In this document: positions 5,817 through 12,131 of the stretch, one piece after another | Numbering within the stretch: the first letter of the stretch is position 1 | Layout of the letters: every line of letters begins with the position of its first letter | Assembly: GCA_900771955.1 (NCBI GenBank) | Contig: CAAGPW010000031.1 | Span: forward strand, 1 to 12,131 | Source: Lachnospiraceae bacterium | GTDB taxonomy: Bacteria; Bacillota; Clostridia; Lachnospirales; Lachnospiraceae | Length of the DNA stretch: 12,131 nt | Direction: 5' to 3' | Made by a program: the position numbers and the translations under genes | Notes under the pieces: generated by a model | What the model was told of the DNA's origin: nothing | Seen by the model: the letters and a program-made list of their open reading frames with translations, nothing else | The model's database searches: none

Positions 5817-6680
5817 ATGGAAATGATGGAAATACTAAAGGCGGTGCTTTTTGGTATCGTGGAGGGGATTACGGAATGGCTTCCGATCAGCAGTACCGGT
5901 CATATGATACTTTTAAATGAACTGGTATCCCTGAATGTCTCAGATGAATTTTACAGCATGTTCCAGGTGGTGATACAGCTGGGGGCTATTCTGGCGGTCG
6001 TACTGCTGTTCTGGAATAAGATATGGCCGTTTGGAAAAAAACAAAATGAGGAGCCGTTGACAAAGCATGGAGTGGGAGCGTGGATCAAAACAGATATTTT
6101 CAGACTCTGGTTTCGTATTCTGGTATCCTGTGTTCCGGCGGCGGTGGTCGGCCTGCTTTTTGATGATGTGTTGGAGGCACTTTTTTATAACTATAAGACC
6201 GTTGCGATCATGCTTATTTTGTTCGGTATTGCCTTCCTGATCGTGGAGAACCGGAATCATGGCAGACATGCAAAGGTCACTTCACTGAAGGAAATTACAT
6301 ACCGTCTTGCATTCTGGATCGGAATGTTCCAGCTGATTGCAGCAATATTTCCGGGAACATCCCGTTCCGGTGCGACGATCGTCGGTGCACTTATGCTTGG
6401 GGTTTCGCGAACGGTTGCAGCAGAATATACCTTTTTTTTGGCGATTCCGGTCATGTTCGGCGCAAGCCTGTTAAAACTTATGAAATTCGGATTCGCATTT
6501 TCAGCGGGAGAGCTTGCAGTCCTTCTGACCGGCATGGTGGTTGCATTTGTGGTATCCCTGATCGTGATCCGTTTTTTGATGGGATATATCAAAAAGCATG
6601 ATTTTAAGGTGTTTGGCTGGTATCGAATTGTACTTGGAGCGGTCGTGCTTTTCTGCGGGATGATCGGTCTGCTTCCGTAA
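5817..6680 (+). CDS. uppP: Undecaprenyl-diphosphatase (UppP/BacA)
   Basis: UppP removes a phosphate from undecaprenyl diphosphate at the cell membrane, recycling the lipid carrier for peptidoglycan and other wall polymers; extra activity gives bacitracin resistance. The 287-residue protein has the two family signatures: VEGITEWLPISSTGHM, with E16, E20, S26 and H29, and PGTSRSGAT, with R183 (E. coli equivalents E17, E21, S27, H30, R174). Around eight hydrophobic segments are seen, as expected for BacA. The length is close to the usual 265-285. ATG 5817 has AAGGAA 8-9 nt upstream; Met3 and Met4 are possible alternative starts. Upstream lies a divergent promoter region. No clear terminator follows, but the tRNA gene behind it has its own promoter, so uppP is probably monocistronic. 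Confidence 0.96.
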   Translation: MEMMEILKAVLFGIVEGITEWLPISSTGHMILLNELVSLNVSDEFYSMFQVVIQLGAILAVVLLFWNKIWPFGKKQNEEPLTKHGVGAWIKTDIFRLWFRILVSCVPAAVVGLLFDDVLEALFYNYKTVAIMLILFGIAFLIVENRNHGRHAKVTSLKEITYRLAFWIGMFQLIAAIFPGTSRSGATIVGALMLGVSRTVAAEYTFFLAIPVMFGASLLKLMKFGFAFSAGELAVLLTGMVVAFVVSLIVIRFLMGYIKKHDFKVFGWYRIVLGAVVLFCGMIGLLP

Positions 6681-6718
6681 ATGGCAAAATTTTCTCCTGT
6701 TTGACGGAGGATTATATC

Positions 6719-6747
6719 TTGACTTTTCTGACTGAAATTGGTACTAT
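6719..6747 (+). promoter_or_regulatory. Promoter of the tRNA-Arg gene
   Basis: TTGACT (6719-6724) and TACTAT (6742-6747) are 17 bp apart, five of six matches each. Transcription would begin near 6754, giving a leader of about 40 nt. The leader can fold a small hairpin (TCGCT 6756-6760 with AGCGA 6772-6776) before the RNase P cleavage site. Confidence 0.7.
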
Positions 6748-6793
6748 GTAAAAAGTCGCTTGTTATATATGAGCGAATCATACTTTTATATAT

Positions 6794-6865
6794 GCAACTG
6801 TAGTCTAATGGATAGAACGTAGGACTCCGACTCCTATAATGCGGGTTCGATTCCCGCCGGTTGCA
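6794..6865 (+). tRNA. tRNA-Arg (anticodon CCG)
   Basis: All four arms can be folded by eye. The acceptor stem GCAACTG (6794-6800) pairs with CGGTTGC (6858-6864) with one T-G wobble. The anticodon stem TAGGA/TCCTA encloses loop CTCCGAC (6825-6831), with anticodon CCG at 6827-6829 reading CGG. The variable loop has four bases, and the T arm is GCGGG-TTCGATT-CCCGC. Discriminator is A6865, and CCA is not encoded, so it must be added after transcription. The D stem is imperfect: G10-C25 and T11-A24 pair, T13-G22 is a wobble, and C12-A23 (6805/6816) does not pair. Confidence 0.95.
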
Positions 6866-6945
6866 TATTTTTGGGAAGAAGATAAGAAGAGACAATCTGT
6901 TTTGGATAAATTTGTAGTTGGAAAACATCAGGAGGAAGCAGAGTC

Positions 6946-8322
6946 ATGAGTTCAGAAGAAAATAAGAAAAATGAAAATAAATCAACGATAAAAAAAGAAA
7001 ACAGCCCGAAAAAAAGTCAGAAAAACAGCACTGCGGCTGTTTTAAATTTTATTCAGAGAAATCTGAAATATATTGCAGGAGCAGCGATACTTGTCATACT
7101 GATCGTAGTGCTGCTCGTATATACCGGAAAACAGAGCGGAAATTCGGATAAGAACGGTAAGGTGGAGTCCACGGAGATCAGTGGCGCAGATGGAACCTAC
7201 GAAGTGGATTCCAACGAGGAGATCAACACACTGATCACGAATTATTTTAATGCGTATGCGAATGGAGATGTGGATACGATCGCGACACTGGCAACACCGC
7301 TGTCGGATATTGAAAAGAGTTATATTTCCATGTACAGCCAGTATGTGGACGCATATCAGAGCATCCGCTGCTACACCAAGCAGGGGTTTGACAGCCAGTC
7401 TTATCTGGTATCTGTATATCTGGAAATGAAGTTTACCGGAGTGGATACCGTTGCACCGGGGCTCAGTTTCTTCTATGTACAGACGAATGATGATGGAAGC
7501 CTTTATATCAACAATGCATACAGTTACTTTAATTTAAATATGTTAGAAACCAGTCCGGATACGGCATATCCGCTGGATGACAATATCAAGAAGCTGATTG
7601 ATAAGTTTGAAAAGCAGGATGACGTGGTGGCGCTTCTTGCAGATGTTCAGTCCAAATATGAAGCAGCGCTTGCTGCAGATCCGAATCTTGCGACCATGGC
7701 AAATACGACACTGGCAGATGCTTACAATGCGTGGGCAGCATCTATTATGTCAGGAACACAGCCAACAGAACAGGATACAACAGCTCAGCAGCAGACGGAA
7801 ACACCTGCGACAGAGGCACCGGCAACAGAGCCGGCACCGGAGACGGAAACACCTGCGGCAGAGACACCTGCGGCAGAGACACCGGCAGATGCAGGAGGAG
7901 TTCAGGCTGCAAATGATACTGTATATGCGCTGGATACCGTAAATATCCGTGCAGAGGCAAATGAGTCTGCGGCAGTAGTGGGATCTGCGACGGTTGGAGC
8001 ATCCTTCACGAGAACAGGAACCACAGCGGATGGCTGGAGCCAGGTAAGCTATAACGGAGCTACAGCGTATATCAAGAGTGATTATCTGACCACAGATGCG
8101 TCACAGACTTCTGGAAAATCACAGAATACAGTGTCTGCAGGTGAGAGTGTACGTCTGTCCGATACGACCAATATCCGTTCTTCCATGAGTGAGACGGCTG
8201 ACCGTGTTGGCGTTGCCTATGCGGGAGAAACAGTAAATGTAATCGAAAGCTATGCAGAAGGCTGGAGCAAAGTCGAGTGGAATGGAAAGACCGGATATAT
8301 TAAGACGGATTTATTGCAGTAA
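6946..8322 (+). CDS. Membrane-anchored protein with two extracellular SH3b domains
   Basis: The 458-residue protein starts with a Lys/Asn/Ser-rich cytoplasmic tail (1-40), then a single membrane helix (about 42-60), so most of it lies outside the cell. Residues about 90-200 form an alpha/beta domain that begins with a helix (NTLITNYFNAYANGD) and reads like an NTF2-like fold; this is inference. A low-complexity Thr/Pro/Ala/Glu linker (about 271-315) follows, then two bacterial SH3 domains (about 326-383 and 400-458), each with the VNIR or TNIR entry strand and GWS-V-NG-AYIK or GYIK ending. SH3b domains commonly bind peptidoglycan, so a wall-associated or sensory role is likely. No catalytic domain is seen. 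ATG 6946 has AGGAGG 10 nt upstream. A terminator follows; no clear promoter was found, so read-through from the tRNA is possible. Confidence 0.9.
   Translation: MSSEENKKNENKSTIKKENSPKKSQKNSTAAVLNFIQRNLKYIAGAAILVILIVVLLVYTGKQSGNSDKNGKVESTEISGADGTYEVDSNEEINTLITNYFNAYANGDVDTIATLATPLSDIEKSYISMYSQYVDAYQSIRCYTKQGFDSQSYLVSVYLEMKFTGVDTVAPGLSFFYVQTNDDGSLYINNAYSYFNLNMLETSPDTAYPLDDNIKKLIDKFEKQDDVVALLADVQSKYEAALAADPNLATMANTTLADAYNAWAASIMSGTQPTEQDTTAQQQTETPATEAPATEPAPETETPAAETPAAETPADAGGVQAANDTVYALDTVNIRAEANESAAVVGSATVGASFTRTGTTADGWSQVSYNGATAYIKSDYLTTDASQTSGKSQNTVSAGESVRLSDTTNIRSSMSETADRVGVAYAGETVNVIESYAEGWSKVEWNGKTGYIKTDLLQ
7801..7890 (+). repeat. 15-bp in-frame tandem repeats coding for a Thr/Pro/Ala/Glu linker
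   Basis: The unit ACACCTGCGGCAGAG occurs at 7849-7863 and 7864-7878, with a partial third copy from 7879 and a one-mismatch copy at 7801-7815. Each unit adds T-P-A-A-E. The tract lies between the middle domain and the SH3b domains, so changes in copy number would alter linker length without breaking the frame. Confidence 0.85.
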
Positions 8323-8335
8323 AACAGAGCAATTA

Positions 8336-8366
8336 GGCGGAGGCTTCAGGGTCTCCGCCGTTTTTT
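8336..8366 (+). terminator. Intrinsic terminator after the SH3b gene
   Basis: GGCGGAG (8336-8342) pairs with CTCCGCC (8353-8359), extended by a G-T and a C-G pair around a 6-nt loop, then TTTTTT (8361-8366). It lies 13 nt after the stop codon and 35 nt before rluF. Confidence 0.93.
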
Positions 8367-8401
8367 CTCTTTATGGGAAATGAACGGATGGGAGAGCATT
8401 T

Positions 8402-9136
8402 ATGCAGGATTCAGGAATCAGGATCAACAAATTTTTGAGCGAGGCAGGCGTTTGTTCCAGGCGTGAGGCGGATCGGGAGATTGAAGCGGGAAATGTGCGC
8501 ATCGGAGAAAAGACGGCTGCTACCGGAGATCGTGTTATGCCGGGAGATGTTGTCTTTTTCCACAATCGTCCCGTAAAAAAAGAGGAAGAAATGATACTGC
8601 TCGTGGTCAATAAACCGGTTGGGATTGTATGTACGGCAGAAAAAAGGGAAAAGAATAATATTGTTGATTTTATTCATTATCCGAAACGGGTCTATCCGGT
8701 TGGCCGGCTGGACAAGGATTCGGAAGGGCTGATCCTGATGACCAATAATGGTGGGATCGTCAATAAAATGATGCGTGCGGGAAACCGACATGAAAAAGAA
8801 TATATTGTGACCGTAAACCGCGAGGTGACCGGATCTTTTTTACACGGCATGGCAAATGGAGTGCCGCTTACGGAACTTGGTGTTACGACACGAAAATGCA
8901 AGGTGGAAAAACTGGGAAAGCATCAGTTTAAGATCATACTGACTCAGGGGTTAAACCGGCAGATCCGGCGTATGTGTGAGTATTTTGGATATCGTGTGAT
9001 GCATTTGAAACGTGTCCGCATTATGAACATCCGGCTTGGTGATCTTCAGACCGGAACTTATCGTAAAATTACGGAAGAAGAATGGAAGACGCTGCAAAAA
9101 CTGATCAAAGACTCTTCCAATGAGACTGTGAAATGA
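8402..9136 (+). CDS. rluF: 23S rRNA pseudouridine synthase, RluF type
   Basis: RluF converts uridine 2604 of 23S rRNA (E. coli numbering) to pseudouridine. The 244-residue product has an N-terminal S4 RNA-binding domain (about 5-60; RINKFLSEAGVCSRREADR) and a catalytic domain with the RsuA-family signature GRLDKDSEGL, where D104 is the catalytic Asp. The NIVDFIHYPKRVYPVGRLD region, the AGNRHEKEYIVTV strand and the segment QGLNRQIRRMCEYFGYRV then KRVRIMNI resemble E. coli RluF much more than RluB or RluE. It lacks the basic C-terminal extension of the E. coli protein (290 residues). ATG 8402 follows GGAGAG by 5 nt. It opens the rluF-ligA-metA block. I found no clear promoter in the 35 nt after the terminator, so the promoter may overlap the terminator or rely on read-through. 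Confidence 0.9.
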   Translation: MQDSGIRINKFLSEAGVCSRREADREIEAGNVRIGEKTAATGDRVMPGDVVFFHNRPVKKEEEMILLVVNKPVGIVCTAEKREKNNIVDFIHYPKRVYPVGRLDKDSEGLILMTNNGGIVNKMMRAGNRHEKEYIVTVNREVTGSFLHGMANGVPLTELGVTTRKCKVEKLGKHQFKIILTQGLNRQIRRMCEYFGYRVMHLKRVRIMNIRLGDLQTGTYRKITEEEWKTLQKLIKDSSNETVK

Positions 9137-9159
9137 AAAAGTAAAGGCAGGATAGCAGG

Positions 9160-11154
9160 ATGGATGCAAAGACAAAAATCGAGGAATTAAAAAAGACACT
9201 GGAATATCATATTGACCGATATTACAATATGGATGCCCCTGAAATATCGGACTATGAGTACGATATGATGATGCAGGAGTTAAAAAAACTGGAAAAAGAG
9301 CATCCGGAGTTTGTTACACCCGATTCTCCGACACAGCGGGTTGGCGGAATGGCAAAGCGTGAGGCCGGGGTTTTGGTTCGTCACAATGTGCCGATGCTGA
9401 GTCTGCAGGATGTGTTTTCGAAAGAAGATATTTATGAATTTGTAGCTGAAATGAAAGAACAGCTGGAAGATCCCGAATTTGTTGTGGAATATAAGATTGA
9501 TGGACTTTCTATGGCATTGCGCTACGAAGACGGTATCTTAAAGCTTGCCGAGACACGCGGCGACGGCATCAATTTTGGAGAAGATGTGACGGAGAATGCC
9601 AGAGTCATACCGGATGTCAAAAAGAAACTGAAGGATGCACTGCCATATCTGGAGATACGGGGAGAAGTCTATATGAAATTAAAGGATTTTGACGCGGTCA
9701 ATGAGACACAGGAGCTGCTCGGGAAAAAGCCATTCGCAAATCCGAGAAACTGTGCGGCCGGAACTTTGCGTCAGCTTGACAGCCGGATCACCAGGGAAAG
9801 AAAACTTTCGATGTTCATTTTTAATGTTCAGGAAGTAAAGGGCAGAAGCTTTGAAACACATACGGAAGGGTATGAGTTTTTAAAAAAGCAGGGAATCCGT
9901 GTCATTGATGATTACAAGGTCTGCAAAACTGCCGATGAGGTCTGGGATGCGATCTGCAGGATCGGCGAAAACCGGGGAAATCTCGGATATGATATTGACG
10001 GAGCGGTAGTCAAGCTGAACCGGATCGCAGACCGTGAAAAGCTAGGCAGCACCTCAAAGGTTCCGCGCTGGGCAGTGGCATATAAATATCCGCCGGAAGA
10101 AAAGGAAACCAGGGTTCTTGATATCGAGCTCTCGGTAGGAAGAACCGGACGTATCACACCGACTGCAATCTTTGAACCGATCCGGCTCTGCGGTACCACA
10201 GTTTCACGGGCAACGCTTCATAATCAGGATTTTATTGATGACCTGGATATCGGGATCGGGGATACGATCGTAGTATATAAATCAGGCGAGATCATACCGA
10301 AGGTAAAAGAAGTGATCAAAGCCAAAAGACCGGCTGGAACAGTGCGTTTTCAGATTCCGGATGTCTGTCCGGTATGCGGAGCAAAGACGGAGCGGGAAAA
10401 AGATACTGCGGATATCAAATGTACTTCCCCGAACTGTCCGGCACAGCTGGAACGCCATATCATTAACTTTGTGGGCAGAGATGCCATGGATATCAAAGGA
10501 TTTGGAACCGTCTATATTGAAGAACTGGTTCGCCTGGGCTATCTGAAGGATGTGGCGGATATATATGAATTAAAGAAACATCGTGACGAATTGATCGAGC
10601 AGGGCGTTATCGGGAAAGAAAAAAATACAGACAAGCTGCTGGAGGCAATCGAGACATCAAAGAAAAATGATGCCTATAAGCTTCTGACCGGTCTTGGAAT
10701 CCCGAATGTGGGAAAAGCAGCAGCCAAGGCAATTTTAAAGTATTTTAAGGATTTTGACGTGCTGAAAGCTGCGGATATGGAAAGATTAAAAGAGGTAAAT
10801 GATATCGGAGAAGTCAGTGCGGACTGCATTTTTCGATTTTTCCATGATGAGAAGAATCAATTGCTGCTTGCCCGTTTAAAGGATGCGGGCGTTAATATGG
10901 CCTATATTCCGGAAGAGGGTGCAGATGAGCGTTTTGCAGGACAAACTTTTGTTATTACAGGCACACTGCCCTCAATGGATCGGAAAGAAGCGGCAGCACT
11001 GATCGAGAAATTTGGCGGAAAAGTGGCAGGATCTGTTTCAAAGAAAACTGCCTATGTGCTGGCAGGTGAAAATGCAGGAAGCAAGCTGACAAAGGCGAAT
11101 GAACTGGGAATTCCGGTTATTTCTGAGGAAGATATCCTTACAATGACGAGTTAA
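9160..11154 (+). CDS. ligA: NAD-dependent DNA ligase LigA
   Basis: LigA seals nicks in replication and repair using NAD. At 664 residues it is full length (E. coli 671) with all domains in order: Ia NAD-binding domain (about 1-65, with YYNMDAPEISDYEYD), adenylation domain (about 66-315) with K112 of the K-x-D-G motif as the AMP-accepting lysine, OB fold (about 316-400), a four-cysteine zinc finger (C403, C406, C421, C426), helix-hairpin-helix region (about 427-585) and a C-terminal BRCT domain (about 590-664, GQTFVITGTLPSMDRKEA). ATG 9160 lies 23 nt after the rluF stop with only a weak AAAGG-like ribosome site, so translation may be coupled. metA follows after 18 nt. No missing residue or frame problem was seen. 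Confidence 0.98.
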   Translation: MDAKTKIEELKKTLEYHIDRYYNMDAPEISDYEYDMMMQELKKLEKEHPEFVTPDSPTQRVGGMAKREAGVLVRHNVPMLSLQDVFSKEDIYEFVAEMKEQLEDPEFVVEYKIDGLSMALRYEDGILKLAETRGDGINFGEDVTENARVIPDVKKKLKDALPYLEIRGEVYMKLKDFDAVNETQELLGKKPFANPRNCAAGTLRQLDSRITRERKLSMFIFNVQEVKGRSFETHTEGYEFLKKQGIRVIDDYKVCKTADEVWDAICRIGENRGNLGYDIDGAVVKLNRIADREKLGSTSKVPRWAVAYKYPPEEKETRVLDIELSVGRTGRITPTAIFEPIRLCGTTVSRATLHNQDFIDDLDIGIGDTIVVYKSGEIIPKVKEVIKAKRPAGTVRFQIPDVCPVCGAKTEREKDTADIKCTSPNCPAQLERHIINFVGRDAMDIKGFGTVYIEELVRLGYLKDVADIYELKKHRDELIEQGVIGKEKNTDKLLEAIETSKKNDAYKLLTGLGIPNVGKAAAKAILKYFKDFDVLKAADMERLKEVNDIGEVSADCIFRFFHDEKNQLLLARLKDAGVNMAYIPEEGADERFAGQTFVITGTLPSMDRKEAAALIEKFGGKVAGSVSKKTAYVLAGENAGSKLTKANELGIPVISEEDILTMTS

Positions 11155-11161
11155 AGGAGAG
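11154..11161 (+). promoter_or_regulatory. Ribosome binding site of metA, overlapping the ligA stop region
   Basis: AAGGAGAG lies 11 nt before ATG 11173 and would touch or cover GTG 11161. That spacing excludes the GTG as the start and supports ATG 11173, whose MPIK beginning matches the family. Confidence 0.75.
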
Positions 11162-11172
11162 TGTTTTTTGGT

Positions 11173-12105
11173 ATGCCAATTAAGATTCAGGGGGATCTCC
11201 CGGCAAAGGAGATTTTGGAAAAGGAAAATATATTTGTTATGGATGAGAACAGAGCAGCACATCAGGACATCCGGCCGATCGACATTGCGATCTTAAACCT
11301 GATGCCTTTAAAGGAGGATGCAGAACTGCAACTATTGCGTTCGCTTTCCAATACACCGCTTCAGGTGGATGTGACGTTTCTTGCGGTTTCATCCCATGAA
11401 TCCAAAAATACGTCGCAGAGTCATCTGAATAAATTCTATCTGACGTTTGAGGACGTAAAGTACCGTTCTTTTGACGGAATGATCATTACCGGGGCTCCGG
11501 TGGAGCAGATGCCTTATGAAGAGGTCGATTACTGGGAAGAGGTCTGCAAAATCATGGAGTGGACCAAAACGCATGTGACTTCGACACTGCATTTGTGCTG
11601 GGGAGCACAGGCGGGACTTTATTATCACTATGGAATTCCAAAACACGACCTTGCAAAAAAGAAATTCGGTATTTTCCGTCATCATGTCATGAACCGGAAG
11701 ATTCCGCTGGTGCGTGGATTTGATGATTATTTCTATGCCCCGCATTCCAGACATACCGAGGTGCGCAGAGAAGACATTGAAAAGATACCGGAGCTTACGA
11801 TCCTGGCGGAGTCGGATGAGGCAGGTGTATTTCTGGTGACAGATCCGGAAGGAAAGAAGATCTTTGTGATGGGACATCCCGAGTATGACAGACTGACACT
11901 CGATGCAGAGTATAAGCGCGATAAGGAAAAGGGACTTCCGATTGATCTCCCGGTCAACTATTACCCGGATGACGACTGTACGAAACGTCCGTATCTTCAG
12001 TGGCGTTCACATGGTAATATTCTTTACGCAAACTGGTTAAATTATTATGTATACCAGCAGACACCGTATGATTTTATCAATACGGCAGAGATTATTGGGA
12101 AATAG
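11173..12105 (+). CDS. metA: Homoserine O-acetyltransferase (MetA family)
   Basis: MetA activates homoserine for methionine synthesis. The 310-residue product (E. coli 309) aligns without gaps to E. coli MetA through the active site: catalytic C142 (LCWGAQ), H235 and E237 (GHPEYD). Position 111, within GAPVE, is Glu. Published work on Bacillus cereus MetA ties Glu111 to acetyl-CoA use and Gly111 (as in E. coli) to succinyl-CoA, so acetyl-homoserine is the predicted product. I start at ATG 11173, since MPIK matches the family N-terminus and GTG 11161 overlaps the ribosome site. The gene follows ligA by 18 nt and is probably co-transcribed, so it has no room for an S-box or T-box of its own. 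The stop (TAG) lies 26 nt before the window end. Confidence 0.95.
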   Translation: MPIKIQGDLPAKEILEKENIFVMDENRAAHQDIRPIDIAILNLMPLKEDAELQLLRSLSNTPLQVDVTFLAVSSHESKNTSQSHLNKFYLTFEDVKYRSFDGMIITGAPVEQMPYEEVDYWEEVCKIMEWTKTHVTSTLHLCWGAQAGLYYHYGIPKHDLAKKKFGIFRHHVMNRKIPLVRGFDDYFYAPHSRHTEVRREDIEKIPELTILAESDEAGVFLVTDPEGKKIFVMGHPEYDRLTLDAEYKRDKEKGLPIDLPVNYYPDDDCTKRPYLQWRSHGNILYANWLNYYVYQQTPYDFINTAEIIGK

Positions 12106-12131
12106 CGTGTTTTAGCAGGCTTCCTGATAAT

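Noticed and set aside
6681..6720. CTCC/GGAG pairing after uppP as a terminator
   Set aside because: The stem is four pairs plus a wobble and no T-run follows.
6257..6928. Open frame of 223 codons on the minus strand across uppP and the tRNA
   Set aside because: It covers the tRNA gene and the conserved uppP reading frame; the product has no recognisable features.
7598..8002. Open frames on both strands over the repeat region of the SH3b gene
   Set aside because: Low-complexity products (Arg/Gln/His-rich or Pro/Leu-rich) created by the tandem repeats read in wrong frames.
11161..11172. GTG 11161 as the metA start, adding four residues
   Set aside because: It overlaps the ribosome binding site, and the family N-terminus MPIK begins at ATG 11173.
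11389..11877. Open frame of 162 codons on the minus strand opposite metA
   Set aside because: Contained in metA, whose catalytic residues and gap-free alignment fix the coding strand.
12112..12131. CAGG-CTT-CCTG as a terminator after metA
   Set aside because: Only a 4-bp stem and no T-tract is visible before the window ends.

Overview
The window reads as ordinary core chromosome from a low-to-mid GC, spore-forming, Gram-positive member of the Clostridia, most likely a Lachnospiraceae (Roseburia/Agathobacter/Blautia-like). The reasons are strong AGGAGG-type ribosome binding sites, sigma-A-like promoters, a sporulation gene (spoIIM), the gene order nudF-spoIIM-xerD that B. subtilis also has (there with fur and a small gene in between), RNase Y as an RNA decay enzyme, and a tRNA without an encoded CCA. 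The taxonomic call is inference. I found no integrase/transposase island, CRISPR array, phage genes or toxin system.

Layout. Positions 1-207 are a leader with a three-copy AATTCCAC motif and a strong promoter for rny (RNase Y, 208-1755), which ends at an intrinsic terminator. Next come a Nudix hydrolase (ADP-ribose pyrophosphatase type, 1847-2425) and spoIIM (2447-3034), closely spaced and probably co-transcribed. xerD (3244-4128) has its own promoter with a palindrome over the -35 box, and ends at a very long bidirectional terminator that also serves the convergent DAHP synthase gene. That gene (aroF type, minus strand, 5299-4271) has a clear promoter and a start 60 nt inside the longest possible frame. 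Behind it, on the same strand, is a small unrecognised gene (5691-5407). The AT-rich stretch between this small gene and uppP (5817-6680, undecaprenyl-diphosphatase) probably holds divergent promoters. A tRNA-Arg(CCG) with its own promoter follows (6794-6865). Then comes a membrane-anchored protein with two extracellular SH3b domains (6946-8322), closed by a terminator. The last block, rluF-ligA-metA (8402-12105), is tightly spaced and looks like one operon.

Functions. The genes cover RNA turnover and rRNA modification (rny, rluF), DNA maintenance (xerD, ligA), envelope biology (uppP, SH3b protein, spoIIM at engulfment), amino acid synthesis (DAHP synthase for aromatics, MetA for methionine) and nucleotide clean-up (Nudix). 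MetA carries Glu111, which predicts acetyl-CoA rather than succinyl-CoA as acyl donor. It sits 18 nt after ligA with no room for its own S-box or T-box leader.

Nothing here amounts to a new biological system. The items most worth a second look are the displaced catalytic lysine in XerD, the small gene beside aroF, the SH3b protein's unnamed middle domain, and the regulatory-looking palindromes before rny and xerD.
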